Shown here: positions 29,565 through 36,602 of the stretch, one piece after another
Position numbering within the stretch: the stretch's first letter is position 1
Layout of the letters: every line of letters begins with the position of its first letter
NCBI RefSeq assembly: GCF_001188955.3
Contig: NZ_JPRF03000044.1
Location: 1 to 59,228, forward strand
Direction: 5' to 3'
Source: Kitasatospora aureofaciens
GTDB taxonomy: Bacteria > Actinomycetota > Actinomycetes > Streptomycetales > Streptomycetaceae
Length of the DNA: 59,228 nt
The notes under the pieces: generated by a model
Seen by the model: the letters and a program-made list of their open reading frames with translations, nothing else
Told to the model about the DNA's origin: nothing
Database searches by the model: none
Translations under genes and position numbers: made by a program

Positions 29565-29594
29565 GCCGACCAGCCTCGGCGCGACCCCGACCGT

Positions 29595-29625
29595 GATCAA
29601 GTACGCACTTCGGAGTGGGTGGTTA
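29595..29625. promoter_or_regulatory. Candidate HxlR operator in the divergent promoter region
   Basis: Between the reductase and HxlR genes is the inverted repeat cacttcggagtg (29606-29617), flanked by gtac on the left and gttac on the right. The short 98-bp divergent region and the symmetric element suggest that the HxlR protein regulates both genes. Motif content is weak, so confidence is moderate. Confidence 0.4.
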
Positions 29626-29661
29626 CCCTGGGGTGAGCGACGAGGTCGGAAGGGGTGGGCC

Positions 29662-29994
29662 GTGGCGACCGTGCCGAGGCCGGGGGCGCACGTCTGCGGG
29701 ATCGACGCCGCGATGGACGTGATCGGCGGCAAGTGGAAGGTGCTGATCCTGTGGGCGCTCGGCGAGCGCCCACACTGCCGCTTCGGCGAACTGCGCCGCC
29801 TGGTACCGGGGATCACCGAGAAGGTGCTGGCCGCCCACCTGCGCGAGCTGGAGGCCGACGGCATCGTGCACCGGGAGGCCCACCAGGAGGTGCCGCCCCG
29901 GGTCGAGTACGCGCTGACCGAGGCGGGACGGCACCTGAACGCGGCGCTGGCCCCGCTGGGCGTCTGGGGCCGGGACCACGTCCTGAACCGCTGA
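29662..29994 (+). CDS. HxlR-family transcriptional regulator
   Basis: A 110-aa winged-helix regulator. The HxlR signature runs from HVCGIDAAMDVIGGKWKVLILWAL through FGELRRLVPGITEKVLAAHLRELEADGIVHRE to VEYALTEAGR. The N-terminal Cys (CGIDAA) is the position used by some redox- or aldehyde-sensing HxlR proteins. GTG 29662 was chosen because it places the family start correctly and is preceded by GGAAGGGG. It diverges from the imine-reductase-like gene, which it probably controls in response to a reactive metabolite. Confidence 0.93.
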   Translation: MATVPRPGAHVCGIDAAMDVIGGKWKVLILWALGERPHCRFGELRRLVPGITEKVLAAHLRELEADGIVHREAHQEVPPRVEYALTEAGRHLNAALAPLGVWGRDHVLNR

Positions 29995-29997
29995 CCC

Positions 29998-30486
29998 TCA
30001 GTGCTCCTCCGCCGCCAGGTGGTCGACGCAGGCCGCGACCGCGAGCAGCAGCCCGGTGTCCGCCCCGTCCGCGATCTCCACCCCGTAGGTGTCCCGGACC
30101 CGGAACCACTTGCGGGAGATCCGGGCGAGCCGGTCCCCGTGCTGGTTCTCGATCCGGTAGTCCTTGTCGATCAGGTCGCCGTGGATCCGCAGCTCGCCGC
30201 CGGAGGCCAGTTCCACCAGGTACTTGTCCCGGAACGGGGTGAACAGCTTCTCCCGGACGGTCGCGACCACCTCGCCGTCGGCGTCCTCGATCTTCATCGC
30301 GTCGCGGACGGCGAGCATCTTCTCCTTCACCACCGCGACCACCCGCCCGTGCGCGTCCTTCAGCTCGAAGGTGTGCCGCAGCCGCAGCACCTTGCCGTCC
30401 ACCAGGTAGGCCTTGTGCCCCCGGTCGTCCTCGATCCAGTAGTCGTCGCCGACCGCGAACAGCTTCTCCCTGACCAGGTACCGCAC
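29998..30486 (-). CDS. LURP-one-related (tubby-like) protein
   Basis: About 162 aa. Repeating beta-strand units such as YLVREKLFAVGDDYWIEDD, VLRLRHTFELKD and VRDAMKIEDADGEVVATV mark the LOR/tubby-like C-terminal fold. This family includes phospholipid scramblase-like proteins of unclear bacterial function. A longer frame to ATG 30522 exists, but GTG 30486 (or 30489) sits right after GGAGGAGG and gives the usual family start (M-R-Y-L-V-R-E-K). It is convergent with the HxlR gene at 3 nt distance. Cytosolic, no membrane segment. Confidence 0.82.
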   Translation of the reverse strand: MRYLVREKLFAVGDDYWIEDDRGHKAYLVDGKVLRLRHTFELKDAHGRVVAVVKEKMLAVRDAMKIEDADGEVVATVREKLFTPFRDKYLVELASGGELRIHGDLIDKDYRIENQHGDRLARISRKWFRVRDTYGVEIADGADTGLLLAVAACVDHLAAEEH

Positions 30487-30581
30487 CACAGCCTCCTCCG
30501 TCGTCGGACTCGAACCACCCATTCGACCCGCACCCGCACCCGCCGCGCGGCACCGCCGCGCCGCAGCGCTTCAATGTCGCC

Positions 30582-31088
30582 ATGCTGATCACCCCGCTGC
30601 GCACCGAGCGCCTCGACCTCCTCCCCCTCACCCCCGAGCACGCCGACGAACTCGCCGCCGCCCTGGCCGATCCCGCCCTGCACGCCTTCACCGGCGGCCG
30701 CCCGGCCACCCCCGAGGAGATGCGCGCCCGCTGCACGCGGCTCGCCGCCGGCTCCCCGGACCCGGCCGTGGCCTGGGGCAACTGGGCCCTGCGGCTGCGC
30801 GCCGACGGCGCCCTGACCGGCTACGTCCAGGCCACCGTCCGCCCGCAGGCCGCCGAAGCCGAACTCGCCTGGGCGGTCGGCACCCCCTGGCAGCGCCGCG
30901 GCATGGCCACCGAGGCCGCCCGCGCCCTGCTCGACCACCTCGCCGCCACCGGCGTCACCACCGCCCTGGCCCACATCCACCCCGACCACGAGGCCTCCGC
31001 CCGCATCGCCCGAGCCCTCGGCCTCCGCCCGACCCCGCACACCCAGGACGGCGAGATCCGCTGGCGGGCCGATCTTCCGCACCCGTAG
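30582..31088 (+). CDS. GNAT acetyltransferase (RimJ/RimL-like)
   Basis: A 168-aa acetyltransferase. LITPLRTERLDLLPLTPEHAD is the usual N-terminus of RimJ/RimL-like members. The acetyl-CoA binding element is AELAWAVGTPWQRRGMATEAARALLDHL (about residues 88-115), with the R-R-G-M-A loop. The C-terminus HPDHEASARIARALGLR contains the conserved helix that normally holds N..S..V. It would acetylate an N-terminal amine or a small molecule. It is the last intact host gene before the integrated element, about 90 nt upstream of the broken NHL gene. Confidence 0.9.
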   Translation: MLITPLRTERLDLLPLTPEHADELAAALADPALHAFTGGRPATPEEMRARCTRLAAGSPDPAVAWGNWALRLRADGALTGYVQATVRPQAAEAELAWAVGTPWQRRGMATEAARALLDHLAATGVTTALAHIHPDHEASARIARALGLRPTPHTQDGEIRWRADLPHP

Positions 31089-31177
31089 CATCCGAGGCCC
31101 GAAGAACCCGGACGGAGGAAGCCACCATGTCCGCCCGCCCGGAATGCCCCCGACCCCCCATGGGGTTGGATACAGCC

Positions 31178-31318
31178 ATGGCATCTCGTGCACGTGTACG
31201 CGCCCCCGAACTGGTCGGGGCAGGCGGTTGGCTGAACACCGGCGGCAAGGACCTCACCCTCGCCGACTTCCGGGGAAAGATCACCGTCCTGGACTTCTGG
31301 AAGTCCTACACAATGTAG
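31178..31318 (+). pseudogene. Severed 5' end of the host thioredoxin/NHL-repeat gene
   Basis: The first 41 codons (MASRARVRAPELVGAGGWLN to the DFW motif) match the first 41 codons of the intact gene at 40688 with only a few conservative changes, and the 124-nt segments (31178-31301 and 40688-40811) align without gaps. After DFW the frame enters element DNA, reads KSYTM and stops. This is the original host 5' end, cut off from its 3' part by integration of the 9.5-kb element. Its promoter may still drive a short useless peptide. Confidence 0.92.
31292..31301. other. Left attachment-site core (attL side)
   Basis: The 10-bp word gacttctgga sits in the DFW codons of the severed host gene and recurs at 40802-40811. 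The true crossover is probably a dinucleotide within this core, as for other large serine integrases. The integrase gene starts 38 nt inside. Confidence 0.8.
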
Positions 31319-31339
31319 GGAACTCCAGAGGGGGCGTAC

Positions 31340-32875
31340 GTGCACCACCACACCCTGAGTGACCTGTACCTTCGGCTGTCCTTGGACCGGGACGGCAAGA
31401 CGGCGATCGAGCGGCAGGAAGCCGACTGTCGCGCTTGGGCTGAGCGCCACGGGCTGACGGTCCGCAAGGTCCACATCGACCGAGGGCGCTCCGGATTCAA
31501 GGACGTTGAGCGTAAGGGGTTCGACTCGGCCCTCGCCGCCGTCACAGCGGGCGTCGTCGGGACGCTGATCGTATGGAAGCTGGACCGCCTGTCCCGCAAG
31601 GGCATTGGGCAGGTCGGCAAGGTCCTGGACGACATCGAGAAGGCGGGCGGCCGTCTGGTCTCCGTCGTGGACGGTCTCGACACCTCGAACGACTCGGCCC
31701 GCATGGTCGTCGCCATGCTCGCCGAACTCGCCCGATCCGAGTCGAAGAACCTCGGGACCCGGGTCGCCCACGCGAAGCGCCACCTGCGCCGACAGGGCCA
31801 GTGGATCGGCGGACAGCCCCCGTACGGGCTGCTGGTCGACCCGACCACGAAGAAGCTGACGCACGACCCCGACACGGCCGTCTACGCCCGGCTGATCGCG
31901 GATGGCGCGCTGGCTGGCAAGTCCCTCGTGCAGATCGCCCGGCTGCTCAACGAGTACGACATCCCCTCGGCCCGGGGCGGCCAGTGGAACGCCGCGAGCA
32001 TCATGAACCTGGTCAAGTCGCCTGCCTTCGCCGGACTCATGCCCGAGACCGAAACCATCGAAGCCGAGGACGGCAGCCGGAAGTTCACCAGCCGCGTGTT
32101 CCCCTACCGCGATCCCGAGACACTGGACACGGTCAGCATCGGCGAGGGGATCATCACGGTCGGCGAGCGCGAACGGATCATCCGGCAGCTCGAATCCAGG
32201 ACCCGCGTCCATGCTGGGAAGCGGATGCCGAAGCCGAACGGCACGGCGCTGCTCACCAGCCTGGTGTTCTGCGACGTACCCGGGTGCGGTCGCCGGATGC
32301 ACAAGGTCGGCAACAGCTACCAGTGCATGGCCCGCCGAGCGGGCAACCAGTGCCCCGGAGCGAGCGCCATGGCCGACCGGGTGGACGAGTACGTGTCCGA
32401 GCGCTTCCTCTCCATGCTTCCTGCTCTGGAGTTGGACGACCCCATGTTGGTCGCTATCGCCGACCGTTGGGTGAAGCGGGCAGACCCGGAGACCTTCGCC
32501 AAGCGGGGCGCCATAGCCGACGAAATCGCTGACCAGGAAGCCCGGTTGGCCGACCTGGAAGACGCACGCTACGTCCGTGGCGAGTTCGACCGCCCCGGCG
32601 CACTCGACCGCTACGACCGCCTCGCCGCCCGACTCCAGAGCCGCATCGACGGCCTGCGCGCCGATCTCACCGCCCTGCCGCTCCCGGCCGTCGACATCAC
32701 TCCGCTGCTGGACGGCGAGTTGCTGCGGGCCGCCTGGGCGGCCGCGACACAGGATCAGAAGCGGGATCGCCTTTCCCTGGCCATAGACGGCGTGTTCATC
32801 AGCAAGGGTCAGCGCGGCAAGCGCTTCATCCCGGAGCAGCGAGTCCGCATCAAGTGGGCTGAGATCAAGGAGTAG
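31340..32875 (+). CDS. int: Large serine recombinase (integrase)
   Basis: A 511-aa site-specific recombinase. The N-terminal resolvase domain carries the nucleophile Ser in DLYLRLSLDRDGK (about residue 14) and the downstream Arg residues of IVWKLDRLSRKG (about 73-84). The recombinase domain follows (GGQPPYGLLVD...ARLLNEYDIPSARGGQW), then a zinc-ribbon with four Cys (VFCDVPGC ... YQC ... NQCPG, about 310-340) and a helical, coiled-coil-like stretch (EIADQEARLADLEDARYV). GTG 31340 follows AGAGGGGG and leaves the whole catalytic domain intact. It catalyses attP x attB integration without host factors; excision normally needs a directionality factor, not identified here. It appears fully intact. 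Confidence 0.97.
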   Translation: MHHHTLSDLYLRLSLDRDGKTAIERQEADCRAWAERHGLTVRKVHIDRGRSGFKDVERKGFDSALAAVTAGVVGTLIVWKLDRLSRKGIGQVGKVLDDIEKAGGRLVSVVDGLDTSNDSARMVVAMLAELARSESKNLGTRVAHAKRHLRRQGQWIGGQPPYGLLVDPTTKKLTHDPDTAVYARLIADGALAGKSLVQIARLLNEYDIPSARGGQWNAASIMNLVKSPAFAGLMPETETIEAEDGSRKFTSRVFPYRDPETLDTVSIGEGIITVGERERIIRQLESRTRVHAGKRMPKPNGTALLTSLVFCDVPGCGRRMHKVGNSYQCMARRAGNQCPGASAMADRVDEYVSERFLSMLPALELDDPMLVAIADRWVKRADPETFAKRGAIADEIADQEARLADLEDARYVRGEFDRPGALDRYDRLAARLQSRIDGLRADLTALPLPAVDITPLLDGELLRAAWAAATQDQKRDRLSLAIDGVFISKGQRGKRFIPEQRVRIKWAEIKE

Positions 32876-32965
32876 CAACCCGTGCCCGTCCATGGCCCCC
32901 ACTGGCCACCGTGCCTGGGTGCCTGCCGGGGGCTTTCTCGTGCAACGCAGGACAGCGCCCGGCGG

Positions 32966-33062
32966 GGTGACGAGGTGACGGTTCTGGGGCTTGTTCTGGT
33001 TCTCTCAGAAATGTCTAGAGAGAACTGAAATCAGGCTCTCAACCGTCACTACGTCACCTCAC
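32966..33062. repeat. Inverted-repeat module 1 (GGTGACG arms, nested)
   Basis: The outer left arm ggtgacgaggtgacggtt (32966-32983) pairs with aaccgtcactacgtcacc (33041-33058). Nested inside, gttctctc (32999-33006) pairs with gagagaac (33018-33025). The arms themselves contain the direct word gtgacg twice. A transcript would fold into a long two-level hairpin; as DNA it offers four half-sites for a dimeric protein. Confidence 0.85.
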
Positions 33063-33093
33063 CGCGCCGGGGGCAGTGCGGTGGACCGCCAGG

Positions 33094-33190
33094 GGTGACG
33101 TGGTGACGTTCGAGGCGGTGGTTCTGGTTTCTCTTAGATCCCGCGCACAGAAGAGAAACCGGAATCACCCTGCTGAACGTCACCACGTCC
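33094..33190. repeat. Inverted-repeat module 2, paralogous to module 1
   Basis: The outer left arm ggtgacgtggtgacgttc (33094-33111) pairs with gaacgtcaccacgtcc (33175-33190), and the nested ggtttctctt (33126-33135) pairs with aagagaaacc (33151-33160). Size and layout copy module 1, but the primary sequence has diverged with compensating changes in both arms. Confidence 0.85.
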
Positions 33191-33511
33191 CCCGCGCTGG
33201 TCGAGACGCACACGGGCGCACGCCGCCGTGGTGGGTGTGCATGAAGGGAAGGTTTGCTCTCCCTAACAAGCGAGGGGCAGGAAGCGGCGAGTAGGAAATT
33301 TCTGGTCCCCCACCATGGTGAGCCTGCGCCGTACCGTCTGCGGGGCACATCTGGCCTCCCCGGAATCTTGGAGGCCACGACGCAGAGCGTCCGCCGGGCC
33401 GCTTCGACCGTTACCCGTCATGCCGCAGAGTGAGACGCAGATCACATGTCTGAGATTACCTGAACGCCCCGATATACGGGCCATCTGCCCGCTCTCCCCA
33501 ACGGTAGGAGA

Positions 33512-33670
33512 GGAAATCGTCCGTCCCTACAAGTCCGGGGAGGGGAATTCGTCCCCCTCTTCCACTTCGGGGCCCAAGGAATCCCTCCCCGTCCACTACA
33601 GGATGAACGGGGAATCGTCCCTCTCTACGTGGGAACCCCTCGCCCTCCACTTACGAGGGATTGACCGTCC
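33512..33670. repeat. Iteron-like array of imperfect direct repeats
   Basis: Five to six imperfect copies of a motif like ggaatcgtccctccctac start at 33512, 33544, 33579, 33611, 33632 and, more weakly, about 33658. Spacing is 32, 35, 32, 21 and 26 bp. The array ends about 35 bp before the next gene (33705), so it could be an operator array or a replication-type iteron set. Confidence 0.6.
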
Positions 33671-33704
33671 CACCGAAAACACCGACAGCAATGGAGGCTT
33701 CGAA

Positions 33705-33980
33705 ATGAACACTGACCACGCCCGCACGCTGGAGCTGATCCGCAGCGCCGAAGCGGCAACACTGAGGGCCCTGTCCGGAGAGGGCGCGGCAGCCGGCGAA
33801 GCGCACCGGCTGACCGCTGAGGCGGCGCGGCTGTTGGAGCCCATCACCGAGGCGGGCCCGTGCCAGCGCAAGGGCTGCACCAACACGGTCATGCAGCGCG
33901 CCACGGGTCGCCCCCGGCTCTACTGCGGCGCGGTGTGCCAGCAGGCCGCCTACTGGGCCCGCAAGGCGGACGCTGCGTAG
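33705..33980 (+). CDS. Small zinc-finger-like protein of the element
   Basis: A 91-aa protein. ATG 33705 follows GGAGG; a longer frame runs up to 33315 but crosses the iteron array and lacks a ribosome binding site. The N-terminal half is helical (ARTLELIRSAEAATLRAL). The C-terminal half has four Cys in C-x4-C-x17-C-x3-C spacing (GPCQRKGCTNTVMQRATG...LYCGAVCQQAAYW), like small zinc-knuckle DNA-binding proteins seen in actinobacterial plasmids and phages. It might bind the repeats immediately upstream, or be a recombination directionality factor. No firm family. Confidence 0.7.
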   Translation: MNTDHARTLELIRSAEAATLRALSGEGAAAGEAHRLTAEAARLLEPITEAGPCQRKGCTNTVMQRATGRPRLYCGAVCQQAAYWARKADAA

Positions 33981-34003
33981 CGAGAGCAGTCGCCGTAAGC
34001 CGA

Positions 34004-34032
34004 CCCCTCCCGGTTCCGGGCAGGGGCTTTTT
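34004..34032 (+). terminator. Rho-independent terminator after the zinc-finger gene
   Basis: The stem cccctcccgg/gggcagggg with a 4-nt loop is followed by a cttttt run, one of the few canonical T-tailed terminators in the window. It lies about 23 nt after the stop codon. Confidence 0.75.
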
Positions 34033-34065
34033 CATGCCGCCGAGGCGGCCAACCAGAGGAACATC

Positions 34066-34314
34066 GTGATCACCCGCAGCAGTTTCAACTACTCGAACGA
34101 GGACCGCGAGACGAAGCGGCTCCGTCTTCGCGCAGACGCTTTCCAGCACAGCGCTGCCATGGAGCGGCTTGCCGAGATGAAGCGCGACCGCCCCGAGCAG
34201 TACGACCAGATGGGCGCTGTCGCTCACCTGTCGCTCGGCCACTACGAGGCCGCGAAGGCTGCCGCCGTGCAGCTCGGCCGCAACGTTTCCGCCCCTACCG
34301 ATCGTGAGGTCTGA
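34066..34314 (+). CDS. Hypothetical element protein (82 aa)
   Basis: GTG start behind AGAGGA. It is mostly charged and helical (NEDRETKRLRLRADAFQHSAAMERLAEMKRDRPEQYDQMG). I recognise no family. It is the first of three tightly spaced genes (34066-35070) separated by 1-2 nt, so a single operon is likely. Small acidic/basic helical proteins like this are usual in the early region of actinophages and their satellites. Confidence 0.7.
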   Translation: MITRSSFNYSNEDRETKRLRLRADAFQHSAAMERLAEMKRDRPEQYDQMGAVAHLSLGHYEAAKAAAVQLGRNVSAPTDREV

Positions 34315-34316
34315 CC

Positions 34317-34814
34317 ATGAGCAACGACGTTTCCCGAGCCGCTGACAAGCTCGCCAAGCTGCGCGCCCAGGCGGACCGCCTCGCGGGTCCGATGGCGGAC
34401 GCCGAGGCCGCCCTAGTGGCCGCCGAGGAGGCTGAGCAGGCCCGTCGTGCCGAGAGGGCCGCCGAATACGACCGCACGTTCCTCACGACGTGGACGGCGC
34501 AGGCCGCTGAGAGGTCCGACCGAGCCAATGAACTGCACGCGGAGTTCATCGAGCTTCTGTCTGCCGAGCCGTGGTTTCAGGCGTACGTGGCGCACCGTGC
34601 CGAGCGGTACAAGCGCGAGAAGATCCTGACGGCCGCGCAGAACGCACAGGCCCACCTTGGCGAGGCGCGGACTCTCCCCGAGCAGCGTTGGTACGACCTG
34701 CGCATCATCGAGGACATCACCAGCGCTGTGGACAACGCCGCTGCGGCCCTCGGTGTGGCCTACGCCGAAGAGCTGGACGCCCAGCGAAACGCCTACATCG
34801 AAGCGGCGGACTGA
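34317..34814 (+). CDS. Hypothetical coiled-coil protein of the element
   Basis: A 165-aa protein starting 2 nt after the previous stop. Residues 1-55 form a long heptad-like helix rich in Ala, Glu and Arg (AADKLAKLRAQADRLAGPMADAEAALVAAEEAEQARRAER), followed by a mixed segment with AEPWFQAYVAHRAERYKREKILTAA. No known family was recognised. A structural or DNA-binding accessory role is possible. Second gene of the three-gene operon. Confidence 0.7.
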   Translation: MSNDVSRAADKLAKLRAQADRLAGPMADAEAALVAAEEAEQARRAERAAEYDRTFLTTWTAQAAERSDRANELHAEFIELLSAEPWFQAYVAHRAERYKREKILTAAQNAQAHLGEARTLPEQRWYDLRIIEDITSAVDNAAAALGVAYAEELDAQRNAYIEAAD

Positions 34815-34815
34815 C

Positions 34816-35070
34816 ATGGCTGTTGACGCGCTCGACCCCGGCCCGGACGGGACCTATCCGTACTTCCCTCGGGATGCGAAGGGGCGGCCCGTTTGGTCCG
34901 ATTCCCCAACTGGTCTGCCGCTAGTCAACGGTGGTGCACCGATGCCCCGCGGAGTCCAGCCGATGCGCGACCCGATGAACTCTGGCCGGCTGCTGGCCGT
35001 GGACGTGACGCCGAGGCACCGAAACGGCGAACCGATCAATCCACCGGTCATTCCTCCGGCTCCGGAATGA
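34816..35070 (+). CDS. Hypothetical element protein (84 aa), Pro/Gly-rich
   Basis: Begins 1 nt after the previous stop: MAVDALDPGPDGTYPYFPRD. Rich in Pro, Gly and Asp, without predicted helices or membrane segments; the middle (SPTGLPLVNGGAPMPRG) resembles short phage accessory proteins but no family is clear. Its TGA overlaps the ATG of the frameshifted HNH fragment at 35067, suggesting that the HNH frame was once translationally coupled to it. Confidence 0.65.
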   Translation: MAVDALDPGPDGTYPYFPRDAKGRPVWSDSPTGLPLVNGGAPMPRGVQPMRDPMNSGRLLAVDVTPRHRNGEPINPPVIPPAPE

Positions 35071-35245
35071 CCAAACAGGCTCAGCAGCGTGCGGGCTGTG
35101 CGGCGGGATATTCCCCGCCGAGCTGGTCGACGTGGACCACCCAACACCGCTCGCCCTCGGCGGCGAGGACACGGACGACAACGTGTGGCGGTTGTGCCGC
35201 ACCTGCCACCGAGGGAAGACCGTGCGGGAGTTCACCGCCGGGTGA
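35067..35245 (+). pseudogene. Small HNH endonuclease with a frame break
   Basis: ATG 35067 (ATGA overlap) starts a short frame reading M-T-K-Q-A-Q-Q-R; the following bases read as an HNH domain only in the -1 frame: CGLCGGIFPAELVDVDHP, then PLALGGEDTDDNVWRLCRTC and H-RGKT, ending at TGA 35243-35245. The CxxC, DVDHP and CxxCH motifs are all intact. The HNH frame itself has no start codon after its last upstream stop. Either a single-base change broke the gene or a -1 frameshift is used; I see no classic slippery heptamer, so pseudogene is favoured. Confidence 0.6.
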
Positions 35246-35384
35246 GCAGTGCCGCGAGGGTTCCGGCGCCTGCTGTGGCTGCGGTGATGAGCCACGCTGG
35301 GATGCGCTGAATGGTCAAGTGAAGTCCACCCCAGCGGAGTTCGAACTGCGGGGCTCGGGCCTTGCTGCCTGGCTGTTGAGTCAT
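35232..35384 (-). CDS. Small single-TM protein (50 aa)
   Basis: ATG 35384 follows GGAGA. The protein starts MTQQPGSKARAPQFELRWGG, then LHLTIQRIPAWLITAATAGAGTLAALLTRR, giving one hydrophobic helix (about residues 30-46) and a basic end. A degenerate second copy lies at 35638-35793 with conserved FELRWGG and LTIQRIP blocks, so the protein sequence has been selected. It runs opposite to the surrounding genes. Function unknown; a small toxin, holin-like or membrane regulator is possible. Confidence 0.6.
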   Translation of the reverse strand: MTQQPGSKARAPQFELRWGGLHLTIQRIPAWLITAATAGAGTLAALLTRR

Positions 35385-35573
35385 GTTCTCCACCTCATCA
35401 GATGCGAGGGAACGGCGCGGCACCTTGCCTCCTCAAATTGGTCTGCCCAACCGGTCGACGCCATACCACGGCGCGTGAAGGCCCCAGAATTCACCCGTTC
35501 TACGGTCGCGCACTTCGCCATGGCGCACGACGAAGCGCGGCGACAGAACAGAAGACACCATTGGAGGCGCCCC

Positions 35574-35666
35574 ATGCCGCGAAGCCCGTGCTCGATCCCG
35601 GGGTGCCCCGAGCTGACCGCCCGCGGTGCCTGTCGGCCTACGACTTCCGAGCCCACCAGGCCGTGA
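35574..35666 (+). pseudogene. Truncated duplicate of the HNH gene 5' end
   Basis: The frame reads MPRSPCSIPGCPELTARG, the same N-terminus as the intact HNH gene at 36093 (there CSVPGCPELTARGG), including the upstream GGAGG. It then diverges into the degenerate TM-protein copy and stops. It belongs to a segmental duplication of about 0.45 kb. Confidence 0.75.
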
Positions 35667-35793
35667 GGACGGTGCCGCCGGTCGACGCTGTGGTGATGAG
35701 CCACACGGGGATGCGCTGGATGGTCAAGTTAAGCCCACCCCATCGAAGTTCGAACTACGGAGTTTGGGCCCCGCGGCGTTTGGTTCGCGTCAT
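35638..35793 (-). pseudogene. Second copy of the small TM protein, broken by a stop codon
   Basis: Read on the minus strand from ATG 35793 it gives M-T-R-T-K-R-R-G-A-Q-T-P, a TAG at codon 13, then FELRWGG, LTIQRIPVWLIT and a hydrophobic tail. In the intact copy a Gln codon (CAG) is at the stop position, so one C-to-T change inactivated it. Confidence 0.75.
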
Positions 35794-35861
35794 GGCTGTA
35801 TTCCAGCAGATCTGACGCCGAGTTAGGGGATTGCCGAACGCCCTCAGGCCTCAGAAGTGCG

Positions 35862-35886
35862 TCTCATCAGGGCGTTCCTGATGAGA
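35862..35886. repeat. Perfect 10-bp hairpin in the spacer before the HNH gene
   Basis: The arm tctcatcagg pairs with cctgatgaga around the loop gcgtt. It lies in a 290-nt untranslated stretch with no convincing gene and could be a terminator, a protein site or a folded RNA element. Confidence 0.6.
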
Positions 35887-36092
35887 AATCACCCGTTCAG
35901 CGGTCGCGCACTGCGCATGACTGTGCAGCCTGGGGTCAAAACGGGATGAACCCTCCCATGCTGCGGGGCCTCGCCCCGCGTTCGGTCGCCCGATGCTTGG
36001 GGCTCGTCGTACGAGATTGCACCTTTCCCGCTACCCCGCAGTGGTTCCCAGGTCTGTGTGCCTTGATCATCCCGCGGTAGAGGAGGCCCCCC

Positions 36093-36473
36093 ATGCTCCG
36101 AAGACCCCGCCCACCCTGTTCGGTTCCCGGGTGCCCCGAGCTGACTGCCCGTGGCGGTCGCTGTCCGCAGCACCAGCGCGAGGCAGAGCAGCAGCGAGGC
36201 AGTGCGGCAGAGCGCGGGTACGACGCTCGGCGTTGGGCTCGCATCCGTCGGGCCTACCTGTATGCCCACCCGTGGTGTGTGCTGTGCGGTCGCTCGGCCG
36301 TGGTCGCTGACCACTTCCCCGAGTCGCGTCGCTCGCTGGTCGCCCGTGGCGTTGCTGACCCGGACGCTTGGCATCGGCTACGGCCGTTGTGCACTCAGTG
36401 TCACAGCCGCGAGACCGCGCAGCACCAGCCCGGCGGTTGGGCTGCTGAGAGGGTCAAGCCGACAAGGCTCTGA
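36093..36473 (+). CDS. HNH endonuclease (phage packaging type)
   Basis: A 126-aa HNH nuclease. GGAGG precedes ATG 36093. An N-terminal knuckle CSVPGCPELTARGGRCPQH is followed by RGYDARRWARIRRAYLYAHPWCVLCG, the catalytic VVADHFPE, and LRPLCTQCHSRETAQ, giving the CxxC...H...CxxCH metal and active-site set. The GYDxRWRxxRxxYL pattern is the one found in HNH proteins encoded next to phage terminase genes, where they aid cos cleavage. The P27-like small terminase gene follows after 129 nt, supporting a packaging role. Confidence 0.92.
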   Translation: MLRRPRPPCSVPGCPELTARGGRCPQHQREAEQQRGSAAERGYDARRWARIRRAYLYAHPWCVLCGRSAVVADHFPESRRSLVARGVADPDAWHRLRPLCTQCHSRETAQHQPGGWAAERVKPTRL

Positions 36474-36540
36474 CCTGGGCTTTTACCAGGGGGGTACCCC
36501 CTGCCCCTCCCGACCCTGACCGGCAGGGAGGGAAAAGACT

Positions 36541-36578
36541 CGCGCCGGAGCTGAGGCCATTTTTGGCAGTCCGGCGCG
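36541..36578. repeat. Inverted repeat between HNH and terminase genes (candidate cos/pac or operator)
   Basis: The arm cgcgccgga (36541-36549) pairs with tccggcgcg (36570-36578); nested within is aggcca-ttttt-ggca. It sits exactly where cos sites often lie, next to HNH and TerS genes. It could equally be a terminator for the HNH gene. Confidence 0.5.
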
Positions 36579-36602
36579 TCCGCCACAAAACGAAAGGAGA
36601 CC

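Larger units (their letters stand above)
32876..33704. other. Long non-coding zone downstream of the integrase
   Basis: About 830 bases without a convincing gene. It holds a hairpin after the integrase stop (near 32908-32936), two tandem inverted-repeat modules (32966-33062 and 33094-33190), and an iteron-like array (33512-33670). Such a zone, between an integrase and small element genes, is where an origin, regulatory RNA or excision control region might sit. Short open frames here are low-complexity and lack ribosome binding sites. Confidence 0.7.

Noticed and set aside
32966..33190. CRISPR array
   Set aside because: The repeats are inverted modules with only two copies and no regular spacers; no cas genes.
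33315..33704. Long N-terminal extension of the 91-aa zinc-finger protein
   Set aside because: The extension runs through the repeat array, has no ribosome binding site, and a strong GGAGG precedes ATG 33705.
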